Assembly: GCF_003254055.1 (NCBI RefSeq)
Contig: NZ_QKZT01000005.1
Coordinates: forward strand, 206,829 to 270,828
Direction of reading: 5' to 3'
Origin: Algoriphagus chordae
GTDB lineage: Bacteria > Bacteroidota > Bacteroidia > Cytophagales > Cyclobacteriaceae
DNA: 64,000 bases
A program made the translations under genes and the position numbers. Below are positions 38,399 through 47,571 of this stretch, one piece after another. A model generated the notes under the pieces. That model was not told where the DNA came from, did not search any database, and was given only the letters and a program-made list of their open reading frames with translations. Within the stretch, counting starts at the first letter, position 1, and each line of letters opens with the position of its first letter.

Positions 38399-40069
38399 TA
38401 GCCATGCGTGAAGCTTTCGAAACCCATACCAGATAAATATAAAGGCAATTTCCCTCGGCCAAGATATTATTAAAAAGCTCATGTGTTGTGCCGAGGAGTA
38501 CCAGACAGTATATACAAAATTTCCGGCTTTTGGTGAGCCTTAGCTCGAGCCAGCGGCTCGTCTGGTTTGTAACCGGGTATGGAATCATGAGGTACGAATG
38601 ATGGAATGCCTGGTAAAATCGAATTTCCGGCTATTGTCTCCTGCCAAGAAAGTCTTTGGAAAATGAGAGTACGTGCAGGAGGATACCGAGATGCCGGTTG
38701 GTAGGAAAAGGAAATATTATAAGTGCACAAATCAGTACAATTTTAATATCGAATTTCGAATGTTGAATCTTGAATTTGGAAATGAGAAGGCAGTCAGGAG
38801 AATGCATTTTCCAAAGCACAAGTCAAGAGACTTGCGCTAACCAGAGTTTGTACTTGAAAACTATGTGTCCGGCTATCTGGCAAAGGCATGCCGAAGGTAT
38901 GCAATAATACTAGCCATGGGTGAAGCTTGCGAAACCTATGGCAGATAAATATAAAGGTAATTTCTCTCGGCCAAGATATTATTAGAAAGCTCATTCGTTA
39001 TGCCGAGGAGTACCTGACAGTATATATTAAATTTCCTGCTTTTGGAAGGTCTTAGCTCGAGCCAGCGGCTCGTCTCGTTTGTAGCCGGGTATGGCATCAT
39101 GAGGTACGAATGATGGAATGCCTGGTAAAATCGAATTTCCGGCTATTGTCTCCTGCCAAGAAAGTCTTTGGAAAATGAGAGTACGTGCAGGAGGATGTCT
39201 AGATGCCGGTTGGTAGGAAAAGGAAATATTATAAGTGCACAAATCAGTACAATTTTAATATCGAATTTCGAATGCCGAATGTTGAATCTTGAATTGGGGA
39301 ATGGGAAGGCAGTCAAGAGACTGAATTTTCCAAAGCACAAGTCAAGAGACTTGCGCTAACCAGAGTTTGTACTTGAAAACTATGTGTCCGGCTATCTGGC
39401 AAAGGCATGCCGAAGGTATGCAATAATACTAGCCATGGGTGAAGCTTGCGAAACCCATGGCAGATAAATATAAAGGCAATTTCTCTCGGCCAAGATATTA
39501 TTAGAAAGCTTATTCGTTATGCCGAGGAGTACCTGACAGTATTAAGGGGAAAGGCAATAATATGAGTGCACAAATCAGTTCAATTTTAATATCGAATTTC
39601 GAATGTTAAATATTTAATAATGAAGGTGAAAACAATGTTAAAATACAAACTATCTATGCGGTAGATTGAAAACTATGTATTTAGCTATTTGGTAATAACC
39701 TGCCGTTGGTAGACGATCCTTTCGGGAAACAGGCTTGCTTGCCGTAGGTAGAACATGGCTCGAGCCAGCGGCTCGTCTGGTTTGTAGCCGGGTATGGATT
39801 CATGAGGTACGAATGATGGAATGCCTGGTAAAATCGAATTTCCGGCTATTGTCTCCTGCCAAGAAAGTTTTTGCAAAATGAGAGTACGTGCAGGAGGATG
39901 TCTAGATGCCGGTTGGTAGGAAAAGGCAATAATATAAGTGCACAAATCAGTACAATTTTAATATCGAATTTCGAATACTGAATCTTGAATCTTGAATTTG
40001 GAAATGAGAAGGCAGTCAGGAGAATGCATTTTCCAAAGCACAAGTCAGGAGACTTGCGCTAACCAAAGC
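38399..40069. repeat. Long direct-repeat array, about 515-bp period, three copies
   Basis: This 1.9-kb gap is mostly a repeat array. Module 1 (starting TAGCCATG) occurs at 38399, 38911 and 39430. Module 2 (starting at the hairpin GAGCCAGCGGCTC) occurs at about 38543, 39055 and 39758 and runs about 300 bp. Copies 1 and 2 are nearly complete and almost identical, with periods of 512 and 519 bp. Copy 3 is rearranged: module 1 is joined to the tail of module 2, then a degraded stretch, then a full module 2. A diverged module 2 recurs at 63.3 kb. No transposase or terminal inverted repeats are seen. Confidence 0.9.
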
Positions 40070-40102
40070 TATCCAGAACATCGCGCTTTGCTTGTGATGA
40101 CG

Positions 40103-40133
40103 AAAAAAAAAGATCTCCTATTTCTAGAAGATC
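40103..40133 (-). terminator. Terminator of the WecA-type gene
   Basis: On the minus strand GATCTTCTA pairs with TAGGAGATC (one U-G pair) around a GAAA tetraloop and is followed by nine T. Confidence 0.92.
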
Positions 40134-40169
40134 CTTAGATCACAATGCTTAGCAAGCTATATATCGTAA

Positions 40170-41327
40170 TTAATTCAAATTCACTTTGGAATCTTTGAAC
40201 TCTATTTTGTCCAACTTGATTTTTGATTTTTGTTTAACTCGTACCGGTCTTACCTCAAGAACCTTAGGCTGAAGTGCAACTTTTTTCTTCAAGTAATGGA
40301 CAGTTACCTGATCAAGCCTATAGCCCAAAACCATGGAAATGGCCACAATAATTGGAAGGACAATGTTATCAGAAAAATCCTTCATGAAAAACACCAATAT
40401 AATAATCCCTAACTGAAGGGAGCCCAAGAGTAATGCTACATGGTTATGCTTCAAACCCATTCTCATTAGAAAATGATGCACATGGGATTTATCTGGAGTC
40501 ATAGGACCTTTCCCTTGGGATATCCTTCTCACAAATACTCTTGCCATATCGTAAAGAGGAAACATCATTAATGCCACTCCAGCTGAAAATGCAGGTTCAA
40601 ATTTCCAGTTATTTCCTGAAGGTAAAGCAACATTATACTCCATAAAGGCTATTATCAAAGTTCCCATGGTAAACCCCAGAGTTAGTGAACCTGTGTCACC
40701 CATAAAAATTTTTGCGGGATGCCAATTAAAAACTAAAAAAGCCAAAATACTTCCTAAGAATGCGATACTTAGAATTGCATAGCTGTTAAGACCTTGAAAA
40801 TAAAACCAGATGCCTAATAAAGCAAATACCATCGCAGCAATAGTCCCAGCCAAACCATCTAGCCCATCTATCAAGTTAAACGCATTAGTGAGTGCCAACA
40901 GCGTAAAAGAGCTAAATAGGTAACTAACCAAGAGATTGAACTCCCCTATTCCTAAAAACCCATGGAACCCTTTGATACGAATATCAGCAACTACGACTAC
41001 CAAGACAACGGCAATTAGCTGTCCTAAAATCTTTTTTGTGGCACTTAATTCAACAATATCATCTCTCAGGCCAACAAAAAACATAATAGAAATCGCTCCT
41101 AATATGTAGGGAGTTTCAACTCTTGGGAATTCCCAACCCCAAATTGCCAAAGAAACGGATGTTGCAATAAAAAAACCAATACCGCCCATTGAGGGTATTT
41201 TTTCTTGATGGATTTTTCTTCCTCCTGGAACATCAGAAATTTGGTATCTACGGAAAACACTGATTAATACTGGAAAGAAAAGTATCCCAATGACTAAAGA
41301 AGACAAAAAAGCAAAAACAAATGACAT
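40170..41327 (-). CDS. WecA/TagO-type undecaprenyl-phosphate sugar-1-phosphate transferase
   Basis: The 385-aa polytopic membrane protein has family motifs RKIHQEKIPSMGGIGFF, the DD pair (D89, D90 in GLRDDIVEL), NAFNLIDGLDGLAG, FMGDTGSLTLG and PDKSHVHHFL. It transfers a HexNAc-1-phosphate to undecaprenyl phosphate at the inner membrane, starting a repeat unit of surface polysaccharide or teichoic-like polymer. It lies at the distal end of the polysaccharide locus, divergent from the Wzi-like gene. The basic C-terminal tail (about 345-385) is cytoplasmic and unusual in length. Confidence 0.92.
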   Translation of the reverse strand: MSFVFAFLSSLVIGILFFPVLISVFRRYQISDVPGGRKIHQEKIPSMGGIGFFIATSVSLAIWGWEFPRVETPYILGAISIMFFVGLRDDIVELSATKKILGQLIAVVLVVVVADIRIKGFHGFLGIGEFNLLVSYLFSSFTLLALTNAFNLIDGLDGLAGTIAAMVFALLGIWFYFQGLNSYAILSIAFLGSILAFLVFNWHPAKIFMGDTGSLTLGFTMGTLIIAFMEYNVALPSGNNWKFEPAFSAGVALMMFPLYDMARVFVRRISQGKGPMTPDKSHVHHFLMRMGLKHNHVALLLGSLQLGIIILVFFMKDFSDNIVLPIIVAISMVLGYRLDQVTVHYLKKKVALQPKVLEVRPVRVKQKSKIKLDKIEFKDSKVNLN

Positions 41328-41526
41328 GGAGTTAGTTGGTGTAGTTCAAAATCTTAACGAAGATAAAGCAAATATCGCTACAACTAAAATGCCATTATCT
41401 GTGATAGTAGTAATATCTCTTTTAAAAAACCTTTTCAGATTAATAAAAACTAATTAGCAACCTTTCACTATTTTAGTAACAGGCAAATTTAAAACCAATA
41501 ATTACAAAATTCATCAAAACAGGTCT

Positions 41527-41534
41527 TAACTTTG
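41527..41534 (+). promoter_or_regulatory. Candidate -7 box for the Wzi-like gene
   Basis: TAACTTTG matches TAnnTTTG. It ends 27 bp before the ATG at 41562 and overlaps the alternative TTG start, which argues for the ATG. Confidence 0.45.
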
Positions 41535-41561
41535 AAACGATTAAATGAAGAAAATCACAAA

Positions 41562-43247
41562 ATGAACAGGAGACTTTTATTATTTCTAACATTTTTATGT
41601 ACCACAGGTACAGGCTTTGCACAGAATATTCCACTCGGATTTCCTATACTTAATGACTACCTCAGACGAGAGCAAGTGATGGATAATTTGAATTCAAATT
41701 TCTCTTTCAATTATAAACCAATCCTAGTAGAAAAGGCATTTCCCGCATTCACCAATTCATTTCTTCTTGATACAGTAAATGGTTTCGAAGAGAAAACACC
41801 AAGATTGTACTCTAAAAATAAGGCCTTTAAGATGGCATTATTACCATTACAGCTCAATACTGTTTACAATTCTAGTAACCCCTATGGCTGGGGGAATGGG
41901 GCTATAATTCCTGCAAGAGGATTACAGACACTTCTTTCTGCAGGTGTATCCATGAATTGGGGGAACTTAAGTGTGCAACTTTACCCTCAATTTCACTGGG
42001 CTCAAAATTTAGAATTTGAAGAATATCCTAAAAATGCTCCGATTCAATATTTTCAAATCATGAAAAGAGATGAAGGAGGAACTGAGAAACCAGTGAGATT
42101 CGTTGGAAAAAACAGAACAGAAGTTCTTCCAGGTAATTCACATATTCAATACAATTTCGGTTCGTTTGCTACTGGAATTTCAACAGAAAACATTTCTTGG
42201 GGACCTGGACAATTCAATTCCTTACTATTGAGTGATAATGCTGAAGGCTTTTTACACTTCACACTAAAGACTACAAAACCCGCAAAAACCTTTATAGGGA
42301 GTTTTGAAGGTCAATATTTCATGGGAAAACTTGATGCTTATGGTGGCCCATATTATAGTGACAGCGCATATGTAGACATTCTAAAGATAAAGAGGGAGAT
42401 TTCTTGGAGGTATTTTACAGGCATTTCGATAAGCTATAATCCGAAATGGACAGAAGGATTAAGTATAGGTTTCAGTAGAACATTCCAAGTTTATCGAAAA
42501 GACATGGAAGACAACTTTAAGGCTTGGTTCCCAATATTTGCTCCCTTACCAAAGGAAGGAACTGGAGTAATCGAAAACATCAAATTAAGACAAGATCAGC
42601 ATGTGGCAGTCTTTGCACGATGGGTAGTAAAAAAAGCAAATGCAGAGTTCTATTTTGAGTTTTTAAGGAATGATCATCCACTCAACTGGCGTGATTTATT
42701 CCTCAATTCCGAACATTCAAGTGCCTATATTTTGGGCTTTAATAAGGGCTTTAAAATTGAGCACAATAAATACATTTTTGTGAGAAGTGAGTATACTCAT
42801 ACACAAGCGCCACTAAATAATATTGTTAGAGAGGGAGGGCAAGGAGTGGGAGTATATTATAACGGTCAGGTAAAGCAAGGATTAACGCAAAAAGGACAAA
42901 TACTTGGAGCTGGACCTGGACAAAGTGGAAATCACCTAATTCTTGAAATCAGAAAAGCCAATAGTTTTAACAGTACGGGAATTACGTTAGAAAGGCTAGC
43001 GAGAGATCAGAATTTCTATACAAATGCAAAATATGCAAACTTTAATTTATTGCCTTGGGTGGATTTATCAGCTGGTGTATTCGCTGAAGTAGTGAAAGGG
43101 AACCTATTGGTAAGTGGGAATTTAAAAACCATCTTATCTAAAAACAAAAATTGGCTTCCAGTAGATAATGGATTGGATGGACTTGGGACAAAAGGAGAAA
43201 ACTCCTTTAGTATTTATTCTAATATAAAAATTGCCTATATTTTATAG
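41562..43247 (+). CDS. Wzi-family capsule assembly outer membrane protein
   Basis: From the ATG at 41562 the 561-aa protein has a clean signal peptide (NRRLLLFLTFLCTTGTGFAQ, then the mature part). Alternating strands follow and fit a beta barrel, with Wzi-like blocks ISWGPGQFNSLLLSDNA and ISISYNPKWTEGLSIGFSR and a final aromatic strand. Wzi proteins anchor or organise capsule at the outer membrane. It is the only plus-strand gene of the locus, and its stop abuts the stop of the sugar-transferase gene with no gap. Confidence 0.88.
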   Translation: MNRRLLLFLTFLCTTGTGFAQNIPLGFPILNDYLRREQVMDNLNSNFSFNYKPILVEKAFPAFTNSFLLDTVNGFEEKTPRLYSKNKAFKMALLPLQLNTVYNSSNPYGWGNGAIIPARGLQTLLSAGVSMNWGNLSVQLYPQFHWAQNLEFEEYPKNAPIQYFQIMKRDEGGTEKPVRFVGKNRTEVLPGNSHIQYNFGSFATGISTENISWGPGQFNSLLLSDNAEGFLHFTLKTTKPAKTFIGSFEGQYFMGKLDAYGGPYYSDSAYVDILKIKREISWRYFTGISISYNPKWTEGLSIGFSRTFQVYRKDMEDNFKAWFPIFAPLPKEGTGVIENIKLRQDQHVAVFARWVVKKANAEFYFEFLRNDHPLNWRDLFLNSEHSSAYILGFNKGFKIEHNKYIFVRSEYTHTQAPLNNIVREGGQGVGVYYNGQVKQGLTQKGQILGAGPGQSGNHLILEIRKANSFNSTGITLERLARDQNFYTNAKYANFNLLPWVDLSAGVFAEVVKGNLLVSGNLKTILSKNKNWLPVDNGLDGLGTKGENSFSIYSNIKIAYIL

Positions 43248-44315
43248 TTATTTGCTTCTAGCCCCTTTAACCAAAATATTTGAAAAAATCTTAAAGAAAT
43301 AGTTTACATCAGTTGAAAAAGGAGCTTTCTCATATAATTCAAGATATTTTTTTTCTGACAAAATTATATCATCAAGTGTCTTGGGCATATCGGCATAAAA
43401 AGGTGGTACCAAACCCGGCTTCACCCTCGTTCTCATTTCTTGCACTTCTGGAGTATACAAACTGAAATAATGCTTACTTAAAGGGCGGACACCTATAAGT
43501 TTCATATCTCCTTTTATCAAATTCCAAAACATTGGAAGTTCATCAATCCAAAATTTACGCAAAAATTTTCCTAAAGGAGACACACGGAAATCATCTTTAA
43601 ACTTTCCTCCCTCATCTAACTCATTGTTTTTATAAACATAATCTTGTAAATATTCAGCATAGGGATACATGGTTCGAAGTTTATAAACCTTAAAAATCTC
43701 ACCATTTTTACCTATCCTTTTCAATTTAATCAATGGGCCATAGGTCGGATGCAAATCAAACGAGGGCTCAGAAATCTTTTTAGCGACAAAATACAATTTG
43801 TTGTTTGCTTCAACTTGTTTTAAAATCTCAAACCCACAAGAGTACAACCTGCCAAACATTTCGGCTCTAGAAAGCATCCTCCCCTTCCCTTTGGTTAAGT
43901 AAAAATATAATCGTTGAGTCAATTTCAGCTTAGGTAAAATCCTATGAAAAAAGGTATCTACATAATAAACACAATAATTTAATGGGAACACATATTTAGA
44001 AATCAACCTCTTCCTCCTATTGGCATAAGTCTGTACACAGCCAATAAAAACACCTTCGAAAACAAGCCTTCTATTTAGAACTTCTAAAAATTTATTGACT
44101 CTTCTAGAATCATTCAATCTAGAAAGATTTAAAATACCCTGATAGTCCGAATGAGGCAAAACTTCCAAATTAAAATAATTGCCCGTGGAAAGGACAGTTA
44201 CTTTAGGATCATCCAAATCAAAGTATTCCGAGCAAAGGTCTAATACTGCTTTACCAGCTTTGTCAAAAACCAATGTATCTCGTTCGGTCATATTACTATT
44301 GATGGAATCTATCAT
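43248..44315 (-). CDS. Sugar transferase (PglC/WcaJ-like domain) with unusual N-terminus
   Basis: The C-terminal half (about 195-355) is the bacterial sugar transferase domain: IKLKRIGKNGEIFKVYKLRTM, RVSPLGKFLRKFWIDELP with the catalytic Asp-Glu pair, and LIKGDMKLIGVRPLS. The usual N-terminal membrane-inserting helix and its KRxFD start are missing. Instead residues 1-190 resemble a soluble methyltransferase-like fold with LSRAEMFGRLYSCGFEI. It is the last gene of the minus-strand operon. It may transfer a sugar phosphate to undecaprenyl phosphate, but the missing anchor leaves this uncertain. Confidence 0.85.
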   Translation of the reverse strand: MIDSINSNMTERDTLVFDKAGKAVLDLCSEYFDLDDPKVTVLSTGNYFNLEVLPHSDYQGILNLSRLNDSRRVNKFLEVLNRRLVFEGVFIGCVQTYANRRKRLISKYVFPLNYCVYYVDTFFHRILPKLKLTQRLYFYLTKGKGRMLSRAEMFGRLYSCGFEILKQVEANNKLYFVAKKISEPSFDLHPTYGPLIKLKRIGKNGEIFKVYKLRTMYPYAEYLQDYVYKNNELDEGGKFKDDFRVSPLGKFLRKFWIDELPMFWNLIKGDMKLIGVRPLSKHYFSLYTPEVQEMRTRVKPGLVPPFYADMPKTLDDIILSEKKYLELYEKAPFSTDVNYFFKIFSNILVKGARSK

Positions 44316-44320
44316 AGAAT

Positions 44321-45397
44321 TTAAGAAATATTATATTGGTAATCAGGATCAGCTTTCAAAATATCAAAAGATTTAGGGTAATTAGCTACAAACCAAATCA
44401 AAAAATCAGTAGGATTCACAAAATCTGAAACCATATGTTTCAATTTATTAGTACAAGATAACTTAAACATAGGAAAGTCAGAAATTCCAGTTAAAAATTC
44501 AAGTACATTATCGCCATCAGTAAAATGATAAAGCAAATCATTTTCTTTTTCTAACTTAAGGTAACACATCAAAGGTAAAGAATTTACATAAATAGCAGGT
44601 GTCCCCAATAGCGAAGATTCTGAAGCCATAGTTCCAGACTCACCTACGAAAAGGGAAGCGAAAGAAAGAGCATCATGCATTTTATCTGGAGGTATTGATA
44701 TTTGAAATTCTGAAAATTCTTCGTCAAGCGTACCTTCGGAACTTATGAAAACGCGCATCTTTGAAGATAAATATCTAACAATTTCTCTTTTTTGGACAAG
44801 TGTAAATCCACCCTGCCCAACATCATGAAAAGCGTTCCAAGACACAAATCTTACAATCGCAAAATGTTGAGTTGATTCAATACCCAAAAATGTATAGATA
44901 TCTTGATTAGGACTAAATTTAGTAGGATGCAGATATAAAGACTCTACTACATTATTGAATCGAATATGCTTAGCCCCCAAATTATTCTGGTAAGACTGTG
45001 GCGTTATTATAGCCTTAGAAAATGGATAAGTAAATCTTGAGTGAACCTTATCAGTATGTTCTGTATCATTTAAGGCAATATGAGGGACATTAAATAAAAA
45101 AGAAGTTTGAGCGGCATATGGAGAACTAAAACTAATAGAAATATCAGGCTTAAAATTTAAAAATTTCTTAATCAAAAAAACATCAGCTTGAAGCATATAT
45201 AATAGTTTCCCAAACTTGGAGTCCTTTCCTCGACCTCTATTCAGATAAGGTATCCCATAAGTTTCAAGCAATTCACAAATAATTGGCTTATCTCTAGCTG
45301 TAATTAGAAAATCATGGCCATTATTTATCATGATAAAATAAAAATTCTTAAAATAATGAACATGACCAGGATGGCCTATATCTATGAAAATTTTCAT
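44321..45397 (-). CDS. DUF354 family glycosyltransferase-like protein
   Basis: The 358-aa protein opens with KIFIDIGHPGHVHYFKNF and has the GT-B-like pattern of DUF354 proteins (ISFSSPYAAQTSFLFNVPHI, DTEHTDKVHSRFTYPF, VGESGTMASESSLLGTPAIY). The ESGTMASE segment is the usual nucleotide-sugar site of GT-B enzymes. The role is probably transfer of one sugar of the repeat unit, or an epimerase-like step as in UDP-GlcNAc 2-epimerase relatives. It starts 1 bp after the upstream GT2 gene ends. Confidence 0.85.
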   Translation of the reverse strand: MKIFIDIGHPGHVHYFKNFYFIMINNGHDFLITARDKPIICELLETYGIPYLNRGRGKDSKFGKLLYMLQADVFLIKKFLNFKPDISISFSSPYAAQTSFLFNVPHIALNDTEHTDKVHSRFTYPFSKAIITPQSYQNNLGAKHIRFNNVVESLYLHPTKFSPNQDIYTFLGIESTQHFAIVRFVSWNAFHDVGQGGFTLVQKREIVRYLSSKMRVFISSEGTLDEEFSEFQISIPPDKMHDALSFASLFVGESGTMASESSLLGTPAIYVNSLPLMCYLKLEKENDLLYHFTDGDNVLEFLTGISDFPMFKLSCTNKLKHMVSDFVNPTDFLIWFVANYPKSFDILKADPDYQYNIS

Positions 45398-45398
45398 G

Positions 45399-46247
45399 CT
45401 AAAACTTAAATATTCTTTTTAAATGGAATTTATTAATAAAGGAAGCAAGTTGATCGTCAACGTATTTAGGAGATGATTTAGAGTATTCTGAAAAATATCC
45501 TTTAAAAAAAGTGTACCCCAATAACAAATTATTAGATCGCACTGATTTGATAAAAGACCGAACAAAAGCCAAAAACAAATTACCGCCATTAAGATAATTG
45601 GAGCGTCCTACATTATATGCTAAATCAAGAGAATTGTAATCAGAAGCTGCAGGCCTAAAATGTTTTACATCAAGTTCAACTATTTTTGTGCCCCAACCTA
45701 AGTACATTGCTTTCATTTCATCCAAACCATCCCAACCCAAAACAGGCATTAATCCGCCAATATCTTGAAAACATGAGACTCTATAAGATTTTAAAGCACC
45801 TCGAATGTGATAATTAGCTTGGTTAGTACTTACCCATTGTTCACCATGAAATTCAATGATACGACCTCCTACAATTCCTATAGTACTATCAGAACTAAAA
45901 CAATCCAAAACCATTTCAAAGTAATTACAAGGAAGTTCTAGATCAGCATCAATTTTTGATATTATAGAATACTTAGACAAATCTACAAAAGACAAACCAT
46001 AGTTAAATGCATGAATAACCTTCTTCCCTTGAACCTTACCGACTCCAGAAGCATTATAAACGTACTTGATAAATGTATATTTTGTTTCAAATCCCTTGAT
46101 TATAGCTGCAGAATTGTCAGTGGAATTATCATCAACGAGTATTACAGATAGTGGTAAAATGGTTTGCGAAACAATAGAATTTAAGAAACAAGTCAAAAAT
46201 TTTTCCTCGTTATAAACAGGAACAATAACAAGCGTACCTTTAATCAT
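45399..46247 (-). CDS. Glycosyltransferase family 2
   Basis: The 282-aa GT-A enzyme opens LVIVPVYNEEKFLTCFLNSI and has VILVDDNSTDNS for nucleotide binding, KIDADLELP as the DxD metal motif, and GWDGLDEMKAMYLG as the likely catalytic region. It should add one sugar to the lipid-linked repeat unit on the cytoplasmic face. No membrane segment is present. Donor and acceptor cannot be told from sequence. Confidence 0.93.
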   Translation of the reverse strand: MIKGTLVIVPVYNEEKFLTCFLNSIVSQTILPLSVILVDDNSTDNSAAIIKGFETKYTFIKYVYNASGVGKVQGKKVIHAFNYGLSFVDLSKYSIISKIDADLELPCNYFEMVLDCFSSDSTIGIVGGRIIEFHGEQWVSTNQANYHIRGALKSYRVSCFQDIGGLMPVLGWDGLDEMKAMYLGWGTKIVELDVKHFRPAASDYNSLDLAYNVGRSNYLNGGNLFLAFVRSFIKSVRSNNLLLGYTFFKGYFSEYSKSSPKYVDDQLASFINKFHLKRIFKF

Positions 46248-46287
46248 AATATACTAAACTTTATAAGAACCACTAATCTCAATTTAC

Positions 46288-47571
46288 CTATTTATTATGA
46301 AGCTCATAAACAACAACTTGATTTTTTGCAATAAGATAACCCAATACACTAAAAGGAAAGGCTCTAGCCCAGTATATATAAAGACCATCAATGGAATGGC
46401 TAATCAATAAAACCAAAAAATAAGTGAATGAGAGTACAAGTAAAGATTTATTCAACCTTAGTTTGGAAAATCTTGTATTAAGATAAATTAAGTTATTAAA
46501 TATTTGAACAAAAATAAAAATAAACAATATAAATCCAAAGATTCCAATACCATATAAATAAACAACAAAATCACTATGCAATGACCTGTCATTAACATTC
46601 AAACCGTAAATGTTGTCATGACCAAAATCACCTGTATTTGCAAACGGATTCTGTCCAATAAATGATCTATAGGAAATTGAATTTACACGGTCATCAAAAT
46701 AAATCAAATACTCCAAGTATCGTCCCTCACTCTCTAAAGATTCACTAGTTAGCTCTCTATCTCGCAAATTTTGAGTTTCTAGAATTCCATCAAACGAATA
46801 AAAACCTACTCCAATTAAGATAGCGATCAATAAAAACCCCAAATACTTTTTCTTCTCAAAGAAAATAAGAACAAGGATAAAAGCGAAGAGGAATACACCT
46901 ACAAAAAGCAAATAGGTCCTTTTCAAACTTAAAAAAAGCAGGGCAATTTCAGATAAAACTAAAACAAGAAGGACAATACTAAACCTCTTTGACAAAGCAT
47001 GAATAAAAATTGGAATAGAAAAAACAAATAAATACAAGCCAAAGAAAAACAAACCTCCAAACCGTAAAACTTCATTTCCATAAACAACAAATCCTATTTG
47101 AAAATAAGAAGTATAAATAATATAAATCACAGAAAATATATTCGTATATAAGATTACTTTCTCAAACCTAGACCGGGCTATTCCATCTTGAAAAATTATA
47201 ATTGAAGCAGGCAGAACAAGAAAGTTGGAAGCTACAATCAGCAATCTTGTCCACGAGGCAAAGACATCCTTGGAAAACAAAGTCAATACAAATACATATG
47301 AAAGAAAAATCAGTATAAAATAAAAAATTTTACTCCTGTCAAATTTAATAATAATTTGAAATGACACTATCACGAGAAGTAATTTTACAGACAAAGTCAA
47401 CAGTACCGTGTAAAAATTAGACTCAGGTTGTATAGAAGAATAAACATCTGTGATGGCAGGATAAATAACCGCCAAAAAAAACATTAGAAATGGATAAAAA
47501 ATAATAAAACCTCTACCAAATTTTAAATATAGGCCGATAGCAAGAGCAAAGAATACTAAAGTTGGAATCAC
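46288..47571 (-). CDS. Wzy-like O-antigen/exopolysaccharide polymerase
   Basis: The 427-aa protein is very hydrophobic with about 10-12 membrane segments and a larger extracytoplasmic loop around residues 265-335 (GILETQNLRDRELTSESLES, NPFANTGDFGHDNIYGLN). This is the layout of Wzy polymerases, which join repeat units in the periplasm. Wzy proteins share little sequence, so the call rests on topology and on its place in the locus. It overlaps the upstream GT4 gene by 4 bp. Confidence 0.82.
   Translation of the reverse strand: MIPTLVFFALAIGLYLKFGRGFIIFYPFLMFFLAVIYPAITDVYSSIQPESNFYTVLLTLSVKLLLVIVSFQIIIKFDRSKIFYFILIFLSYVFVLTLFSKDVFASWTRLLIVASNFLVLPASIIIFQDGIARSRFEKVILYTNIFSVIYIIYTSYFQIGFVVYGNEVLRFGGLFFFGLYLFVFSIPIFIHALSKRFSIVLLVLVLSEIALLFLSLKRTYLLFVGVFLFAFILVLIFFEKKKYLGFLLIAILIGVGFYSFDGILETQNLRDRELTSESLESEGRYLEYLIYFDDRVNSISYRSFIGQNPFANTGDFGHDNIYGLNVNDRSLHSDFVVYLYGIGIFGFILFIFIFVQIFNNLIYLNTRFSKLRLNKSLLVLSFTYFLVLLISHSIDGLYIYWARAFPFSVLGYLIAKNQVVVYELHNK

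Noticed and set aside
38479..40043. Several minus-strand ORFs of 60-86 aa in the repeat array
   Set aside because: They are repeats of the same sequence, lack a recognisable family or start signal and overlap each other, so they are reported as part of the repeat and as a hypothesis only, not as genes.
38399..40069. CRISPR array or insertion sequence
   Set aside because: Repeat units are about 515 bp and modular with no short spacer pattern, no cas genes, no transposase and no terminal inverted repeats.
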